A stretch of DNA of 64,000 nt from NCBI RefSeq assembly GCF_000284015.1, contig NC_016943.1, positions 1,281,541 to 1,345,540 on the forward strand. Direction: 5' to 3'. The notes below the pieces were generated by a model. It was not told where the DNA came from. It saw nothing but the letters and a program-made list of their open reading frames with translations, and made no database searches. Made by a program: the position numbers and the translations under genes. This stretch comes from Blastococcus saxobsidens DD2 (GTDB taxonomy: Bacteria > Actinomycetota > Actinomycetes > Mycobacteriales > Geodermatophilaceae). Of this stretch, positions 49,995-59,665 are shown in pieces. How positions within the stretch are numbered: the stretch's first letter is position 1; every line of letters starts with the position of its first letter.

Positions 49995-50135
49995 TCCGCT
50001 CGCAAAGCCCCGAGGCCACAGCGGTGACGCCTCAGCCGAAGGAGCGAGGTCTCGGTCGTCCCCGCGGCCGGGGCAACGCAAGCCCACGGACGGATGCGGC
50101 CGTCACATGGCCCCGTCATCGTGAGGTCATGGTGA

Positions 50136-50636
50136 TTGTTCGAAGAGCGCTGGTCACGAGGGGCAGGCTTTGCCCGAGCCGCTGGTGCCGTCTACCTGCT
50201 CGTCGTGGTCGTGGCCGCCATCGTCCAGGTGAGCGTGCACGCCGGCATCGACGTCCCTGGAACTGCGAACGCCGGCGCTCAGAACTCCGGCGCCGGCTCG
50301 ACGCTGCTAGCTGTCGCCCGCGACGCCGACGTGTCGATGGCCGTGTCCTTCTTGCTCGTCGGAGTCACGCTGTACCTGCTGTTCCGGCACGTCGACCGGC
50401 GGACTGCGGCGGCGCCGGTCGTCTACCTGGCCGTCGGCGTCGGGCTGCTCGCGGTCAACCTGCCGTCGTCCACTGACAGCGAGGCTGGTCCATGGAGTTC
50501 TTCTGCTACCACCGTGACCGGCAAGGATCGATGGGTTTGCGCCGGGCGATGCTGGAGCGGCATTGGGACTACATGGATCAGTTCGCGGGCAGGATGGTCG
50601 CCCGCGGCCCCACCTTCGCCGACGACGGAACCCTGA
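50136..50636 (+). pseudogene. Truncated DUF4386 protein
   Basis: Residues 1-115 resemble the N-terminal half of DUF4386 (FARAAGAVYLLVVVVAAIVQVSVHAG, then VSMAVSFLLVGVTLYLLFRHVDRR), like the intact copy at 25.5 kb. Near 50480 the similarity stops and the frame runs through the YciI-like gene in a wrong frame. The usual C-terminal three helices are missing. Start appears to be TTG. Likely a deletion scar joining it to the next gene. Confidence 0.65.
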
Positions 50637-51037
50637 CGGGCAGCGTCCACATCGTGGACCTACCGGACGTGACCGCCGCGCGTGCCTTCGCCTTCGACGA
50701 GCCCGGCTACCAAGCCGGGGTGTACCGCGACGTGATGCTGCGACGATGGCGCAACATCTCGGGGCGCACGATGTGGGACTTCGTGAGCGAGCATCCTGGG
50801 CGCGGCCGCTATCTCGTACTGGGTCTCGGACGTGAAGGCCCGCCGGATGCCACCGAGCCGCCTGGCCCTGACGTGATTGCCTACGGTCCGCTTCTCTCCG
50901 ACGACGCGAGAATGACCTTGGGAACAGCCGTGCTGTTGGAAGCCCCTGACGCCGCAGGAGCGATCCACGCCCTCGGCCCTGGACGCCACGCGGCGGTCGA
51001 GGTGCACCGATGGCGGTTCGGAGGCCGGCCGAGCTGA
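50492..51037 (+). CDS. YciI-family protein, two tandem domains
   Basis: 181 residues. The first YciI-like ferredoxin fold covers residues 1-95 (EFFCYHRDRQGSMGLRRAMLERHWDYM, GPTFADDGTLTGS, ARAFAFDEPG) and a second about 105-181 (GRYLVLGLGR, VIAYGPLLSDD, APDAAGAIHAL). Function unknown. It is the last gene before junction 3. Confidence 0.75.
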   Translation: MEFFCYHRDRQGSMGLRRAMLERHWDYMDQFAGRMVARGPTFADDGTLTGSVHIVDLPDVTAARAFAFDEPGYQAGVYRDVMLRRWRNISGRTMWDFVSEHPGRGRYLVLGLGREGPPDATEPPGPDVIAYGPLLSDDARMTLGTAVLLEAPDAAGAIHALGPGRHAAVEVHRWRFGGRPS

Positions 51038-51273
51038 GGCGGTCACCGCGCCTTCCGGCAAGCGAGAAGGCATTCCTCCGCGCAATGACGTGTAACGGGC
51101 CTCCGCCTGGTGGGGGTGGTCGTGGAAGGGCAGGATCTCGCTGTGCGAGTGCAGAGGCCCGCTGCGAGGACATCCGCTGACGAGACCCTGTCCCGCGCCG
51201 GGTTCGATGGAGGCTGATATCCGCCGGAAAGAATAGAAGTCATGGCGGCACCGCAAAACGCCCGAATGTAGAC

Positions 51274-51430
51274 GGTGTCGCGAGACACCTGTGAACGGTG
51301 TCCCGCGACACCCCGGTTGAGCGGGTGACCGGGATCGAACCGGCATGGCCAGCTTGGAAGGCTGGGGCTACTGAGCGCCATTTCCGCTGGTCGGAGCGTT
51401 CCTTGCTTCATGCCGTGCCTTCTGCGTGCC
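51274..51430. mobile_element. Junction 3: end palindrome, tRNA-Gly 3' half and arm motif
   Basis: An imperfect 16-bp inverted repeat (51274-51289 with 51297-51312, one mismatch), then a tRNA-Gly (TCC-type anticodon loop) 3' half on the minus strand (51317-51366), then CGTGCCTTCTGCGTGCC at 51414, 97 nt from the tRNA end. The 36-base core (51319-51354) equals that of junction 1. Right boundary of element B; no 5' tRNA half follows, so it is not a gene. Confidence 0.72.
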
Positions 51431-51437
51431 TCTCGGC

Positions 51438-51910
51438 CGAATCGAGGCCACCTTCCCACGCACCACGGTGCATACCTGCGTGGTGCGCCTGATCCGGGCT
51501 TCGATGCGGTTCGTGGCCTGTCAGGACCGCAGGAAGATGGCCGCGGCGCTCAAGCCGATCGACACCGCGCCCACGGCCGAGGCTGCGGAGACCGCGCTGC
51601 TGGAGTTCGCCGAGTTCGACATCGGCAAGCGGAACAAGGCCACGGTGGCGACCTGGCAGAGCGCCTGGGAGCGGTTCATCCCGTTCCTGGCGTTCCCACC
51701 CGAGGTCCGCAAGATCATCTACACGTCGAACGTGATCGAGTCGCTGAACTACCAGCTCCGCAAGATCATCAAGAACCGGGGGCACCTTCCCGCGACAACG
51801 CGCTGATCAAACCGCTCTGACTGGCCATCCGCAATATCGAGGACAAGCGCGCCCCGGGAACGGGCCAAGGAGCACCGCGCAACAGCCGCAAGGTCCCCGA
51901 CAAGCTCGTC
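51438..51910 (+). pseudogene. IS256-type transposase remnant
   Basis: About 120 residues of the C-terminal part of an IS256/Mutator-family transposase: FIPFLAFPPEVRKIIYTSNV, then IESLNYQLRKIIKNRGHLP. A frameshift near 51785 separates it from LAIRNIEDKRA. The N-terminal two thirds with the first catalytic Asp residues are missing. No flanking inverted repeats found. The bases from here to 52071 hold nothing else recognised. Confidence 0.8.
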
Positions 51911-52071
51911 GAGAGCTAAGCAGCTGGTTCATTGCCGCCGTGCCCTGGCTACTCCGCCGACCCGGTCCAGACTGTCCATGAAGGCCACCCGATTCCTGGA
52001 AGCGTCGCAAACGTCAAAGGGTCAGGCGGTGGCCGCCAAGCTGCGCGGCGGCCTCGCTGACTGCTCACGCG

Positions 52072-53268
52072 CTACGCCGGTGCGTCGGACAACACCACAG
52101 AACTCACGTGCTCGGCGATCGCCAACGACGATGTTGCCGCCGGCGAGGGCGCGTTGCGCACGAACGTGACCGGCCCGCGCTGACTGATCCAGAAGTCATC
52201 GACCAGCGTTCCGTCCCTGCGGACGGCTTGGGCGCGCACGCCGGCGGGGGCCGGTTGCAGGTCGGTGAGGGTCAGTTCCGGCAGGTAGCGTCGTGCCTGA
52301 CGCAGGAAGTACCGCTTGCTGACCGAGCCCAGCAGCTCGCGAGCACCGGTGCGCCAGTGCTGCCGAGCCATCGCGCGAAACCCCGCGTACGTCAGCGTCT
52401 CCGCCAGGTCGGGCAGTGAGACGTCGCGCCTGCGATACCCCTCCAACGCCAGCGCGAGGACCGCATTCGGTCCGACGTCCACGCCACCGTCGATGCGCCG
52501 GGTCAGATGGATGCCGAGGAAGGGATAGCGCGGGTCCGGTACGGGATAGATCAGGCCGCGCACGAGATCCGCCCGGTCGGTCCGCAGTCGGTAGTATTCA
52601 CCCCGAAAGGGCACGATCTGCGGGTCGGGGTCATCGCCGGTGCGGCGTGCGAGCCGTGCCGACTGCAGCCCGGCGCAGACGATGACGCGGTCACCGATGA
52701 GGTCGCCGCCGGTGGTTTCGACGGAAGGTCGCGGCGCATCGGCGATGATGTTCTGCACCTCGCAACCCAGCCTGATCTCCACGCCGGCGAGTTCGAGTTC
52801 TGCCGCGAGTGCGCGGCTCACCGCGGCGTAGTCGACGATGGCCGTGGACGGCGAGTGCAGCGCGGCAATCCCCGCGGCGTGCGGTTCAATCTCGCGAAGT
52901 TCTGCCGCGCTCACCGTCCGGACGTCGGCGACGCCGTTCTCCTTTGCCCGTCGCTCGATCTCGGCGAGGCGGGTGAGTTCGGACGGATCCACCGCTACAA
53001 CGAGCTTTCCGGCATCCTGGAACGGGACGCCCTGCTCGAGGCAATACCGCTTCATGAGCTCGATTCCCCGCCGACAGAGGCGAGCCTTCATCGACCCCGG
53101 TTGGTAGTACAAGCCGGCATGCATGACCCCACTGTTGTGGCCGGTCTGGTGATGGGCTACCTCCAGCTCCTTGTCCAGCACCACCACGGTGTTCGACGGA
53201 TCGCTGCGCACGAGCTGCCGAGCCACAGCGAGACCGATGATCCCGCCGCCGACCACGACGTACTTCAT
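52072..53268 (-). CDS. lhgO: L-2-hydroxyglutarate oxidase-like FAD enzyme (LhgO)
   Basis: 398 residues of the DAO family. The FAD motif GGGIIGLAVARQL is at the N-terminus, followed by HHQTGHNSGVMHAGLYY, the LhgO/L2HGDH hallmark, and a C-terminal GVRAQAVRRDG block. It oxidises L-2-hydroxyglutarate or a related 2-hydroxy acid to the keto acid. ATG 53268 follows GGAGGGACGG. Last gene of a minus-strand cluster with an aldehyde and an alcohol dehydrogenase. Confidence 0.88.
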   Translation of the reverse strand: MKYVVVGGGIIGLAVARQLVRSDPSNTVVVLDKELEVAHHQTGHNSGVMHAGLYYQPGSMKARLCRRGIELMKRYCLEQGVPFQDAGKLVVAVDPSELTRLAEIERRAKENGVADVRTVSAAELREIEPHAAGIAALHSPSTAIVDYAAVSRALAAELELAGVEIRLGCEVQNIIADAPRPSVETTGGDLIGDRVIVCAGLQSARLARRTGDDPDPQIVPFRGEYYRLRTDRADLVRGLIYPVPDPRYPFLGIHLTRRIDGGVDVGPNAVLALALEGYRRRDVSLPDLAETLTYAGFRAMARQHWRTGARELLGSVSKRYFLRQARRYLPELTLTDLQPAPAGVRAQAVRRDGTLVDDFWISQRGPVTFVRNAPSPAATSSLAIAEHVSSVVLSDAPA

Positions 53269-53308
53269 CGCGGGTCCGTCCCTCCTCCGCTCACGCCCGC
53301 TGAGCAGG

Positions 53309-54769
53309 TCACGGCAGAACTCCGTGTGCGATCGCCGCCGTCTTGGTCTTGGTGTAGTAGCGCAGCGCGTCCAGGCCCTGCTCCTTGAACGAGGAGCCCG
53401 ACTGCTTGAACCCTCCGAAGGGCTGGTGGACATCCCATCCCGACGTCGGCAAGTTGACCGAGACCTGTCCGGTGTCGACCTCGTCGATGAACCGGTGAGC
53501 TGCGTGCAGGTCAGCTGTGAAGATTGCCGCCGACAAGCCGTAGTCGGATTCGTTGACCAGCGCGACCGCGTGGTCGAGATCGGCGGCGCGCACCACGGCG
53601 ATGACTGGGCCGAAGACCTCCTGGCGCCAGATCGTCATCTCTGGCGTGACGTCGCCGAGCACTGTGGGATTGACGAAGCAGCCGTGCTTTCGGTCGTCGT
53701 CCGTCGGCGCATCGCCGCCGGTGAGCACCGTCGCGCCCTGCGACTGTGCCTCATGCACGAAGCGCAGAACCGATGCCTGGTGGTCTCTGTGCACCACCGG
53801 ACCCATCACGGCACCGCGTGCACCGTCGCCCGGACGGTAGGTGGCGGCGGCAGACACCAGGCGTTCGACCAGAAGGTCATGGACGTCGCTGTGCGCGATC
53901 ACGCGACTGGTCGCGGTGCAGCGTTGACCCGCTTGCGCGAAGGCAGCGGCCGCGATGGTTTTGACGGCGAGATCGAGATCGGCATCAGGCATGACGACCG
54001 AGGCGTTCTTGCCGCCCATCTCGGCTTGAAACCGCACCGTCCGCCCGGCGAGCGCGCGCTGCAGCGCGAAGCCGGTCCGGGTTGAGCCGGTGAAGGTGAC
54101 GGCGGCGATCCGGTCGTCGGCCAGCACCGCGCTGCCCACGACCTCGTTGGCCGCGTTGACGGTGTTCAGGACGCCGGCCGGCAGGCCGGCGTCGTGCAGA
54201 GCGCGCGCCAGGTGCTGCATGGACAGCGGAGTCTCCGGCGACGGCTTGACGACGACGGTGTTCCCGGTGACCAGCGCCGGCGAGATCTTGCGCGCCGGGG
54301 TCAGCAGCGGATCGTTCCACGGCGTGATCGCGACGATCACGCCGATCGGCTCGCGACGGGTGAGCACGAAGGCGTTCGGGCGGGCGTCGTCGAGGAGATC
54401 ACCAAAGGGCAGCCGCGCAATGCCGGCGTAGTAGTCCAGGAAGTCGGCGCTCTTGATCACCTCCACACGCGCCTCGGCCAGCGTCTTTCCGTTCTCCCGG
54501 GTGATGTCCGCCGCGATCGACTCCGAGCGTTCCCGCAACAGGTCGGCGGCCCGGGAGAGAAAAACACCTCGGTCGATGGCCGACGTCCGCCGCCAGCCGG
54601 GAAAGGCCTTCACCGCCGCGTCCACCACCTCCGCAGCCTGCGCCTCCGTCGCCATGGGGTAGACACCCACGACATCGCGCTGGTCGGCCGGGTTCAGATT
54701 CGGCTGGGGAGAACCGTCCCCGTTCTGGGACCACGTGCCGTCGACCAGGTTATCGATCAGGGCCGTCAT
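53309..54769 (-). CDS. NAD(P)-dependent aldehyde dehydrogenase
   Basis: 486 residues. TPWNDPLLTPARKISPAL, the cofactor loop TFTGSTRTG, catalytic Glu in AEMGGKNA and the Cys in AGQRCTATSR are intact. Substrate unknown; neighbours suggest it oxidises the aldehyde made by the iron-type alcohol dehydrogenase. ATG 54769 overlaps that gene's stop by 4 bp. Layout resembles semialdehyde dehydrogenases. Confidence 0.92.
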   Translation of the reverse strand: MTALIDNLVDGTWSQNGDGSPQPNLNPADQRDVVGVYPMATEAQAAEVVDAAVKAFPGWRRTSAIDRGVFLSRAADLLRERSESIAADITRENGKTLAEARVEVIKSADFLDYYAGIARLPFGDLLDDARPNAFVLTRREPIGVIVAITPWNDPLLTPARKISPALVTGNTVVVKPSPETPLSMQHLARALHDAGLPAGVLNTVNAANEVVGSAVLADDRIAAVTFTGSTRTGFALQRALAGRTVRFQAEMGGKNASVVMPDADLDLAVKTIAAAAFAQAGQRCTATSRVIAHSDVHDLLVERLVSAAATYRPGDGARGAVMGPVVHRDHQASVLRFVHEAQSQGATVLTGGDAPTDDDRKHGCFVNPTVLGDVTPEMTIWRQEVFGPVIAVVRAADLDHAVALVNESDYGLSAAIFTADLHAAHRFIDEVDTGQVSVNLPTSGWDVHQPFGGFKQSGSSFKEQGLDALRYYTKTKTAAIAHGVLP

Positions 54770-55980
54770 GCGTTCGACTCCTCGAGGTACAGGTGCTTCG
54801 GGTCGGCGGCTGCCAGATCGCCGGTGTGCAGCGCCTGGAGCAGCCGGGTGAGGGGGGCGTGGTGGAAGGGCACCGGGTTGTTCGCGCGGGGATAGCGTTC
54901 GATGCACTCGGTCGCCATGTCGGTCAGTTGTGTGGCTTGGATCCCGACAGCGCCGAGCGAGGTTGGGAGTCCCACCTGCGCGGCGAGCTCGGCGACCCAG
55001 TCCGCCGCGTCCAGGAGCCGCGCCGACCGGCCACCAGTGAGGGCAAGGGCGAGATCCTCGACGCCGTCGATGTCTGCGACCGCGTTGTAGGCGAGGCAGT
55101 AGGGGAGGGCCAGTCCGCAGGTCACTCCGTGCGGCAACGGCGCGCGGTTGGCGATCGTGTAGGCCAGCGAATGTCCTAGGACCACACCCGCGTTGAGCGC
55201 GAGGCCGGCCAGGTGCGCCCCGTAGAGGGTGGCGCGCCGGGCCGGCACGTCTGATCCGTCGGCCACCGCCCGCGGCAGCGCATCCCGCAGCAGGGCGACG
55301 GCGCGCAGGCTCGCCTCCACCGACAGGGCGCTGCGGTTCGTCGAGAGGAAGGCCTCGACGGCATGCGCGAGCGCGTCCATCCCGGTGGACGCCGTCACCC
55401 CTGCCGGTAGGCCGCGCACCAGCTCGGCATCCAGAACGGCGAGGGTGGGGACGAGGGCGCGATGGCTGGAGATGACCTTCCGCCCGTCCTCGGAAAGCAT
55501 CGCGACGCGGGTCACCTCCGCGCCGGTGCCGGTCGTGGTGGGCACGAGGGCCAGCGGCAGCACGGTGCGGCCCGGCATGTCGATGCCCAGACACTCCCGG
55601 ACCTCGGTGCCGGAGCCGAGAGCCATCGCGACGATCTTGGCGACGTCCATCGCACTTCCGCCACCGACGCCGACGATGGCCGCTGCGCCGAGCCCGCGGG
55701 CGAATTCCGTGGCGCGCTCGGCGGTGTCCACCGTCGGCTCGCCCTCGATGTCGGCGAAGACGTGGGCGACCAGGCCGGCGGCGGCCACGCTGTTCAGGAC
55801 AGGATCGGCCACACCGAAGTTCACGACGGCGCGGTCGGCGATCACCGCCACCGCTCCGTCCGCCACACCCCATGTCCGCAGTGCGTCACCCAACCGCGCA
55901 GCGCTGCCGTCCCCGACCAACACCTGCCGGGGCGAGAGGTAGTCCCGCGAGTCCTCGACAAGCAGGGATGCTGACGTCAT
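54766..55980 (-). CDS. Iron-containing alcohol dehydrogenase
   Basis: 404 residues of the group III ADH family. The NAD-binding GGGSAMDVAKI and TTTGTGAEVT are followed by metal ligands in STGMDALAHAVEAF and GHSLAYTIANRAPLPHG. Likely reaction is alcohol or 2-hydroxy-compound oxidation. Second gene of a tightly packed group (ribBA, ADH, ALDH, LhgO). Confidence 0.92.
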   Translation of the reverse strand: MTSASLLVEDSRDYLSPRQVLVGDGSAARLGDALRTWGVADGAVAVIADRAVVNFGVADPVLNSVAAAGLVAHVFADIEGEPTVDTAERATEFARGLGAAAIVGVGGGSAMDVAKIVAMALGSGTEVRECLGIDMPGRTVLPLALVPTTTGTGAEVTRVAMLSEDGRKVISSHRALVPTLAVLDAELVRGLPAGVTASTGMDALAHAVEAFLSTNRSALSVEASLRAVALLRDALPRAVADGSDVPARRATLYGAHLAGLALNAGVVLGHSLAYTIANRAPLPHGVTCGLALPYCLAYNAVADIDGVEDLALALTGGRSARLLDAADWVAELAAQVGLPTSLGAVGIQATQLTDMATECIERYPRANNPVPFHHAPLTRLLQALHTGDLAAADPKHLYLEESNA

Positions 55981-56008
55981 CGCGCGATCCTCTTCGTGGA
56001 GAGCCGGT

Positions 56009-57292
56009 TCATACGATGTCCTTCTCTTCCTGTGTCAGGTGTCCCAGGCGGAGCTGTTTGGTCTGCATGTAGTGCAGGTTCTCCGGGCGCCGCGGCATCA
56101 CGAGCGGAATACGGTCCAGACCGTCCGGCAGGTAGGCACGGATTCCGGCGAGCTTGTCGGGATTGTTGGTCATGAGTTGACCGGCCCGGACGCCCAGGTC
56201 CCGCAGGATCTGACCGGCGATGCCGTACGTGCGGCCGTCGACCGGGTGCCCCAGGTGCAGGTTCGCCTCGACCGTGTCGTAGCCACGGTCCTGCAGCGAA
56301 TACGCCTTGATCTTCTCCGCCAGGCCGATGCCTCGTCCCTCCTGACCGCGCAGGTAGACGATGACACCGCGACGGAGCTCGGCAACCCGGCGCATCGCGA
56401 ACTGCAACTGGTCGCCGCAGTCGCAGCGCAGCGAGCCGAAGACCTCGCCGGTGACGCACTCGGACTGAACGCGGATCGGAACGTCCTGCCCGGACGGCTC
56501 ACCCATGACCAGCGCGAGGTGCTCGACCCCGTCAACCAGCGAGCGGTAGGAGTGCGCGGTGAAGGTGCCGAACTCGGTCGGCATCTGCGCCGTCGCCACC
56601 TTCTCGACCAGCGTCTCGCGGAGCCAGCGGTACTGGATGAGGTCCTCGATGCTGATCATGCAGAGGCCGCTCTTCTCGGCGAGCGTCCGAAGCTCCGGCC
56701 GCCTGGCCATGGCGCCGTTGGAACCCACGACCTCGGACAGCACGGCAGCCGGCTGGACCCCGGCTGCACGCGCCAGATCAACCGCCGCCTCGGTGTGGCC
56801 CGGCCGGCACAGGACTCCTCCGGGCTGGTACCGCAGAGGGAAGACGTGTCCCGGACGAACGAAATCCTGGGCCGTGCTGCGGGGATCGGCGAGGTGCTTG
56901 ATCGTGGCGGCGCGATCCGCCGCCGAGATGCCGGTGGTCGTGCCGTGCCGGAAGTCGACGGACACGGTGTACGCAGTGCCGCGGGGGTCCTCGTTGCGCA
57001 GCACCATCGGAGGCAGTGCGAGCTCGTCCAGGCGGGGACCGTCGACTGCGACGCACAGCACGCCACTGGTCAGTCGAACCATGTCGGCGACGAGCTCAGG
57101 AGTGACCAGCTCGGCGGCGGCGATGAGGTCGCCCTCATTCTCCCGATCATCGCCGTCGCACACGATCACCATCTCCCCGCGACGGATGGCGCTCACGGCT
57201 GCCTCGACCGCTAGGGCGCTCGCCAGCTGCGCCGGGACCTCGGCTGGGCCATGCTCCGCGACGGGACGGATCGCGTGCACCCGGCCCGTCAT
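56009..57292 (-). CDS. ribBA: Bifunctional DHBP synthase / GTP cyclohydrolase II
   Basis: 427 residues. The N-terminal RibB domain has DGDDRENEGD and FRHGTTTGISA; the C-terminal RibA domain has SECVTGEVFGSLRCDCGDQL (zinc cysteines) and RGQEGRGIGL. Both enzymes start riboflavin synthesis. A copy inside a catabolic cluster, away from other rib genes, may meet the flavin demand of the neighbouring FAD enzymes (inference). No FMN riboswitch was recognised upstream. ATG 57292 starts MTGRVHAIRP. Confidence 0.94.
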   Translation of the reverse strand: MTGRVHAIRPVAEHGPAEVPAQLASALAVEAAVSAIRRGEMVIVCDGDDRENEGDLIAAAELVTPELVADMVRLTSGVLCVAVDGPRLDELALPPMVLRNEDPRGTAYTVSVDFRHGTTTGISAADRAATIKHLADPRSTAQDFVRPGHVFPLRYQPGGVLCRPGHTEAAVDLARAAGVQPAAVLSEVVGSNGAMARRPELRTLAEKSGLCMISIEDLIQYRWLRETLVEKVATAQMPTEFGTFTAHSYRSLVDGVEHLALVMGEPSGQDVPIRVQSECVTGEVFGSLRCDCGDQLQFAMRRVAELRRGVIVYLRGQEGRGIGLAEKIKAYSLQDRGYDTVEANLHLGHPVDGRTYGIAGQILRDLGVRAGQLMTNNPDKLAGIRAYLPDGLDRIPLVMPRRPENLHYMQTKQLRLGHLTQEEKDIV

Positions 57293-57374
57293 GGGGTGTG
57301 TCCTGTCATCGCGGCTTCTCCCTACGTGCGTGTGGTGCATGTCTGGAGTCTGCAAACGGCGAACGCGGCAACGG

Positions 57375-57391
57375 TGTCGCAGAACGCGACG
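57375..57391 (-). promoter_or_regulatory. Possible activator site upstream of ribBA
   Basis: TGTCGC, five bases, GCGACG: a near-perfect inverted repeat 83 nt upstream of the ribBA start, in the 281-bp gap after the AcoR-like gene. AcoR-type activators bind inverted repeats of this general form upstream of their target operons. Low certainty. Confidence 0.35.
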
Positions 57392-57573
57392 CGTCTGTTT
57401 CAGTTCCGGTCCTTGCGATCGGCCAGCTGGGCCCCGTGGCGCGGCTGATCCGTCGGACTGCTTGTCGGTCGGGTGGCACACGCACCGTGCGACGAGTGAA
57501 CGAGCACTGCAGGGAGGAGGCCGTGCTCGTTCGCCGGGACTGGTGAAGCGGACAGGCTTGGTCGCCGGGCCGG

Positions 57574-59379
57574 TCAGTACGCAGTCGAGCCGAGGTCGAC
57601 GCCGTAGGCGCGGGTCTTGCGATACAGGGTCGCTCGCGAGATTCCCAGTGTCTCGGCCGCTTCCGACTTGTTGCCGTTGCTGCGCCGCACGGCAGCGAGG
57701 ATTGCGTCGCACTCGATCTGTTCCAAGAGCGTCAGACGGCGCCGCGGTGCGCGTCCGCGGAGTTCTTCCGGCAGATCCGTCGCACGGATGTCTCCGATGG
57801 GCCGAGCGAGGAGCACCCGCCGGACGATGTTCTCTAGCTCGCGCACGTTAGCGGGATAGTCGAGGCGGCTGAGCGTCTGAACCGCATCTGCCTGCCACCT
57901 TGGCGGGTCGCCCGGCGCATGCCGTTGCGTCAGTGCTGCGAGCAGCGCCGGTAGGTCGTCGAGGCGGTCACGCAGCGACGGGACGGCGACATTGATGACC
58001 GACAGCCGGTCGCTGAGTTCGCGATGCGGACCGGTGAGGTCGTCGACGGCAGACACGGTGCCGATCAAACGAGCGCCGCCCTCCACAGCTGCGTCCATGA
58101 GCCCGCACAGCGCCCGGACCACCACGCTCTCCAGGGCGTCGATCCTGCGAAGCACGACGATGCGGTCCGGAGATGCCATCGCCGCGCGCACGCCGGTGAG
58201 CCACGCCGCAGCACCCTCCAGCGGCTGGAGCGTGGCGTCGCAGACGGTCAGTCGCCCCCCTCGGTCATCCTCGGCGAACAGCGCTCTGACGAGCGCCAGC
58301 TTGCCCGTGCCGGGGGGTCCCACGACGAGCATCGGCGCCTGGTTGTGCGTGACTCGCTGGGCCTGTGAGCAGGCCTGCCGCCAGGCAGGACTGTTGCCCG
58401 CGAGGCCCGCGAGGGGTGTCCGGCCAGTGGTGGGTGGGGTGATGACGCGAGCCTGCGGCGTCGCTATCCCGGCGGGGATCTCGACGACCGCGCCGATCGG
58501 GACGCCGCCGTCCTCCACGGTGCTGCAGCGAACCCGAACCAGCCGACCGCTCCTGAGCGGCATGTCGATCTCGATGGTGCTCGCGGTGCGGATCGCTCGT
58601 GAGGCGTGCTCCCACAACAGGGCCTGCTCGATCTCGTCGGTGATCCGGTCGGCTGCCGGATTCTTGATGATGACCTGGTCGTTGAGCACTACCACCGGGT
58701 GGTTGCTGCGCTTGTGCACCTGCAGGAATCGCTCGAGAAGCAGCCGCTCCTTCCGTGAGCTCCCCAGATACAGGCGACGCTCGATCTCGTGAGCCGTCTC
58801 CAGCGCGAAGGGCAACAGGAGGCTGTTGGTGTCCTCGACCCGGCAGGTCATGTTGAGCACGCCCACGAGGCGGCGGGAGATCGGGTGCCGGATGGGCACG
58901 CCGACGCAGGCGAACGGGTGAAAGGCATCGGTGAAATGCTCCGCACCGATGATCTGCACGGGCTTGAGCTCCTCGAGCACCGTGCCGATGCCGTTGGTCC
59001 CGGCGATGCCTTCGTCCAGCAGCCAGCCACGATCGCTACCGGAGGTATCCAGGAGCTTCGCCAGCCCCTCGTCTCCGGTCCAGCGGTCCACCACGACGCC
59101 GGTGCGGTCGGCGACCAGGAGCCCGGTTGCGGTTCCGGCGAGTTGTTCGGCGCGCTTGCTGAGAACGCCTCGGGCGACACGTGCCAGGACGCCGTCCGGG
59201 TTGACTGATCCTGCCTCGGGCTGCGCCGCCACGTCCGGGCTGAGCCCGTTCATGACACATCGTCGCCAGGAGCCGGCGATCTCTGGCCGCAAGGTCTGCG
59301 TCTCCGAGAAGTCGCCCGTGTCGAGCAGATGCTCTCGCATGCGAAGCAGAACGGCGGATGGCGCACCGACCGTCGTCAT
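57574..59379 (-). CDS. AcoR-like GAF/AAA/Fis transcription activator
   Basis: 601 residues. N-terminal GAF-type sensor (about 60-210), an AAA region with a P-loop-like VVGPPGTGKLALVRALF near residue 350, and a C-terminal Fis helix-turn-helix (NGNKSEAAETLGISRATLYRK). The sigma-54 contact loop GAFTGA is absent, as expected in actinobacteria, which lack RpoN; such proteins act with ordinary sigma factors. It lies between the ribBA cluster and the divergent transporter operon, so it may control both. Confidence 0.88.
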   Translation of the reverse strand: MTTVGAPSAVLLRMREHLLDTGDFSETQTLRPEIAGSWRRCVMNGLSPDVAAQPEAGSVNPDGVLARVARGVLSKRAEQLAGTATGLLVADRTGVVVDRWTGDEGLAKLLDTSGSDRGWLLDEGIAGTNGIGTVLEELKPVQIIGAEHFTDAFHPFACVGVPIRHPISRRLVGVLNMTCRVEDTNSLLLPFALETAHEIERRLYLGSSRKERLLLERFLQVHKRSNHPVVVLNDQVIIKNPAADRITDEIEQALLWEHASRAIRTASTIEIDMPLRSGRLVRVRCSTVEDGGVPIGAVVEIPAGIATPQARVITPPTTGRTPLAGLAGNSPAWRQACSQAQRVTHNQAPMLVVGPPGTGKLALVRALFAEDDRGGRLTVCDATLQPLEGAAAWLTGVRAAMASPDRIVVLRRIDALESVVVRALCGLMDAAVEGGARLIGTVSAVDDLTGPHRELSDRLSVINVAVPSLRDRLDDLPALLAALTQRHAPGDPPRWQADAVQTLSRLDYPANVRELENIVRRVLLARPIGDIRATDLPEELRGRAPRRRLTLLEQIECDAILAAVRRSNGNKSEAAETLGISRATLYRKTRAYGVDLGSTAY

Positions 59380-59399
59380 GCATCCTCCCTGAGGCGAGA

Positions 59400-59416
59400 A
59401 TCACGTTTTGCGTGAT
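59400..59416. promoter_or_regulatory. ATCACG/CGTGAT inverted repeat in the divergent promoter
   Basis: ATCACG, five bases, CGTGAT, 20 nt upstream of the AcoR-like ATG. A small operator candidate for autoregulation or for the binding-protein gene 250 bp away. The remaining intergenic DNA to 59665 shows nothing else recognised. Confidence 0.35.
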
Positions 59417-59665
59417 CATGAGGCCATCCACAGGGCGCGCAGTGTTGCAGCTTGAAACACGCAGGTCACCGGCTGGCCGCGCGTTGGACATACGTCCGTG
59501 CGCATCGATGGGACAGCAGGAGTGCTTGCGGCCCGAGGGGATACGTGCCGTGCTCACGAACTGAGACGGGCATGTCGCAAGAAGCAACAACCCCTCACGG
59601 CCATCTCCCAGAGAGTTCTCCCCCAGCGCAGATGGCGCCGTGAGAACGTCTCCTTGGAGGAATCA

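Noticed and set aside
56970-57573. FMN riboswitch before ribBA
   Set aside because: None of the conserved FMN-aptamer core motifs was found in the 281-bp leader; only a short inverted repeat is present.
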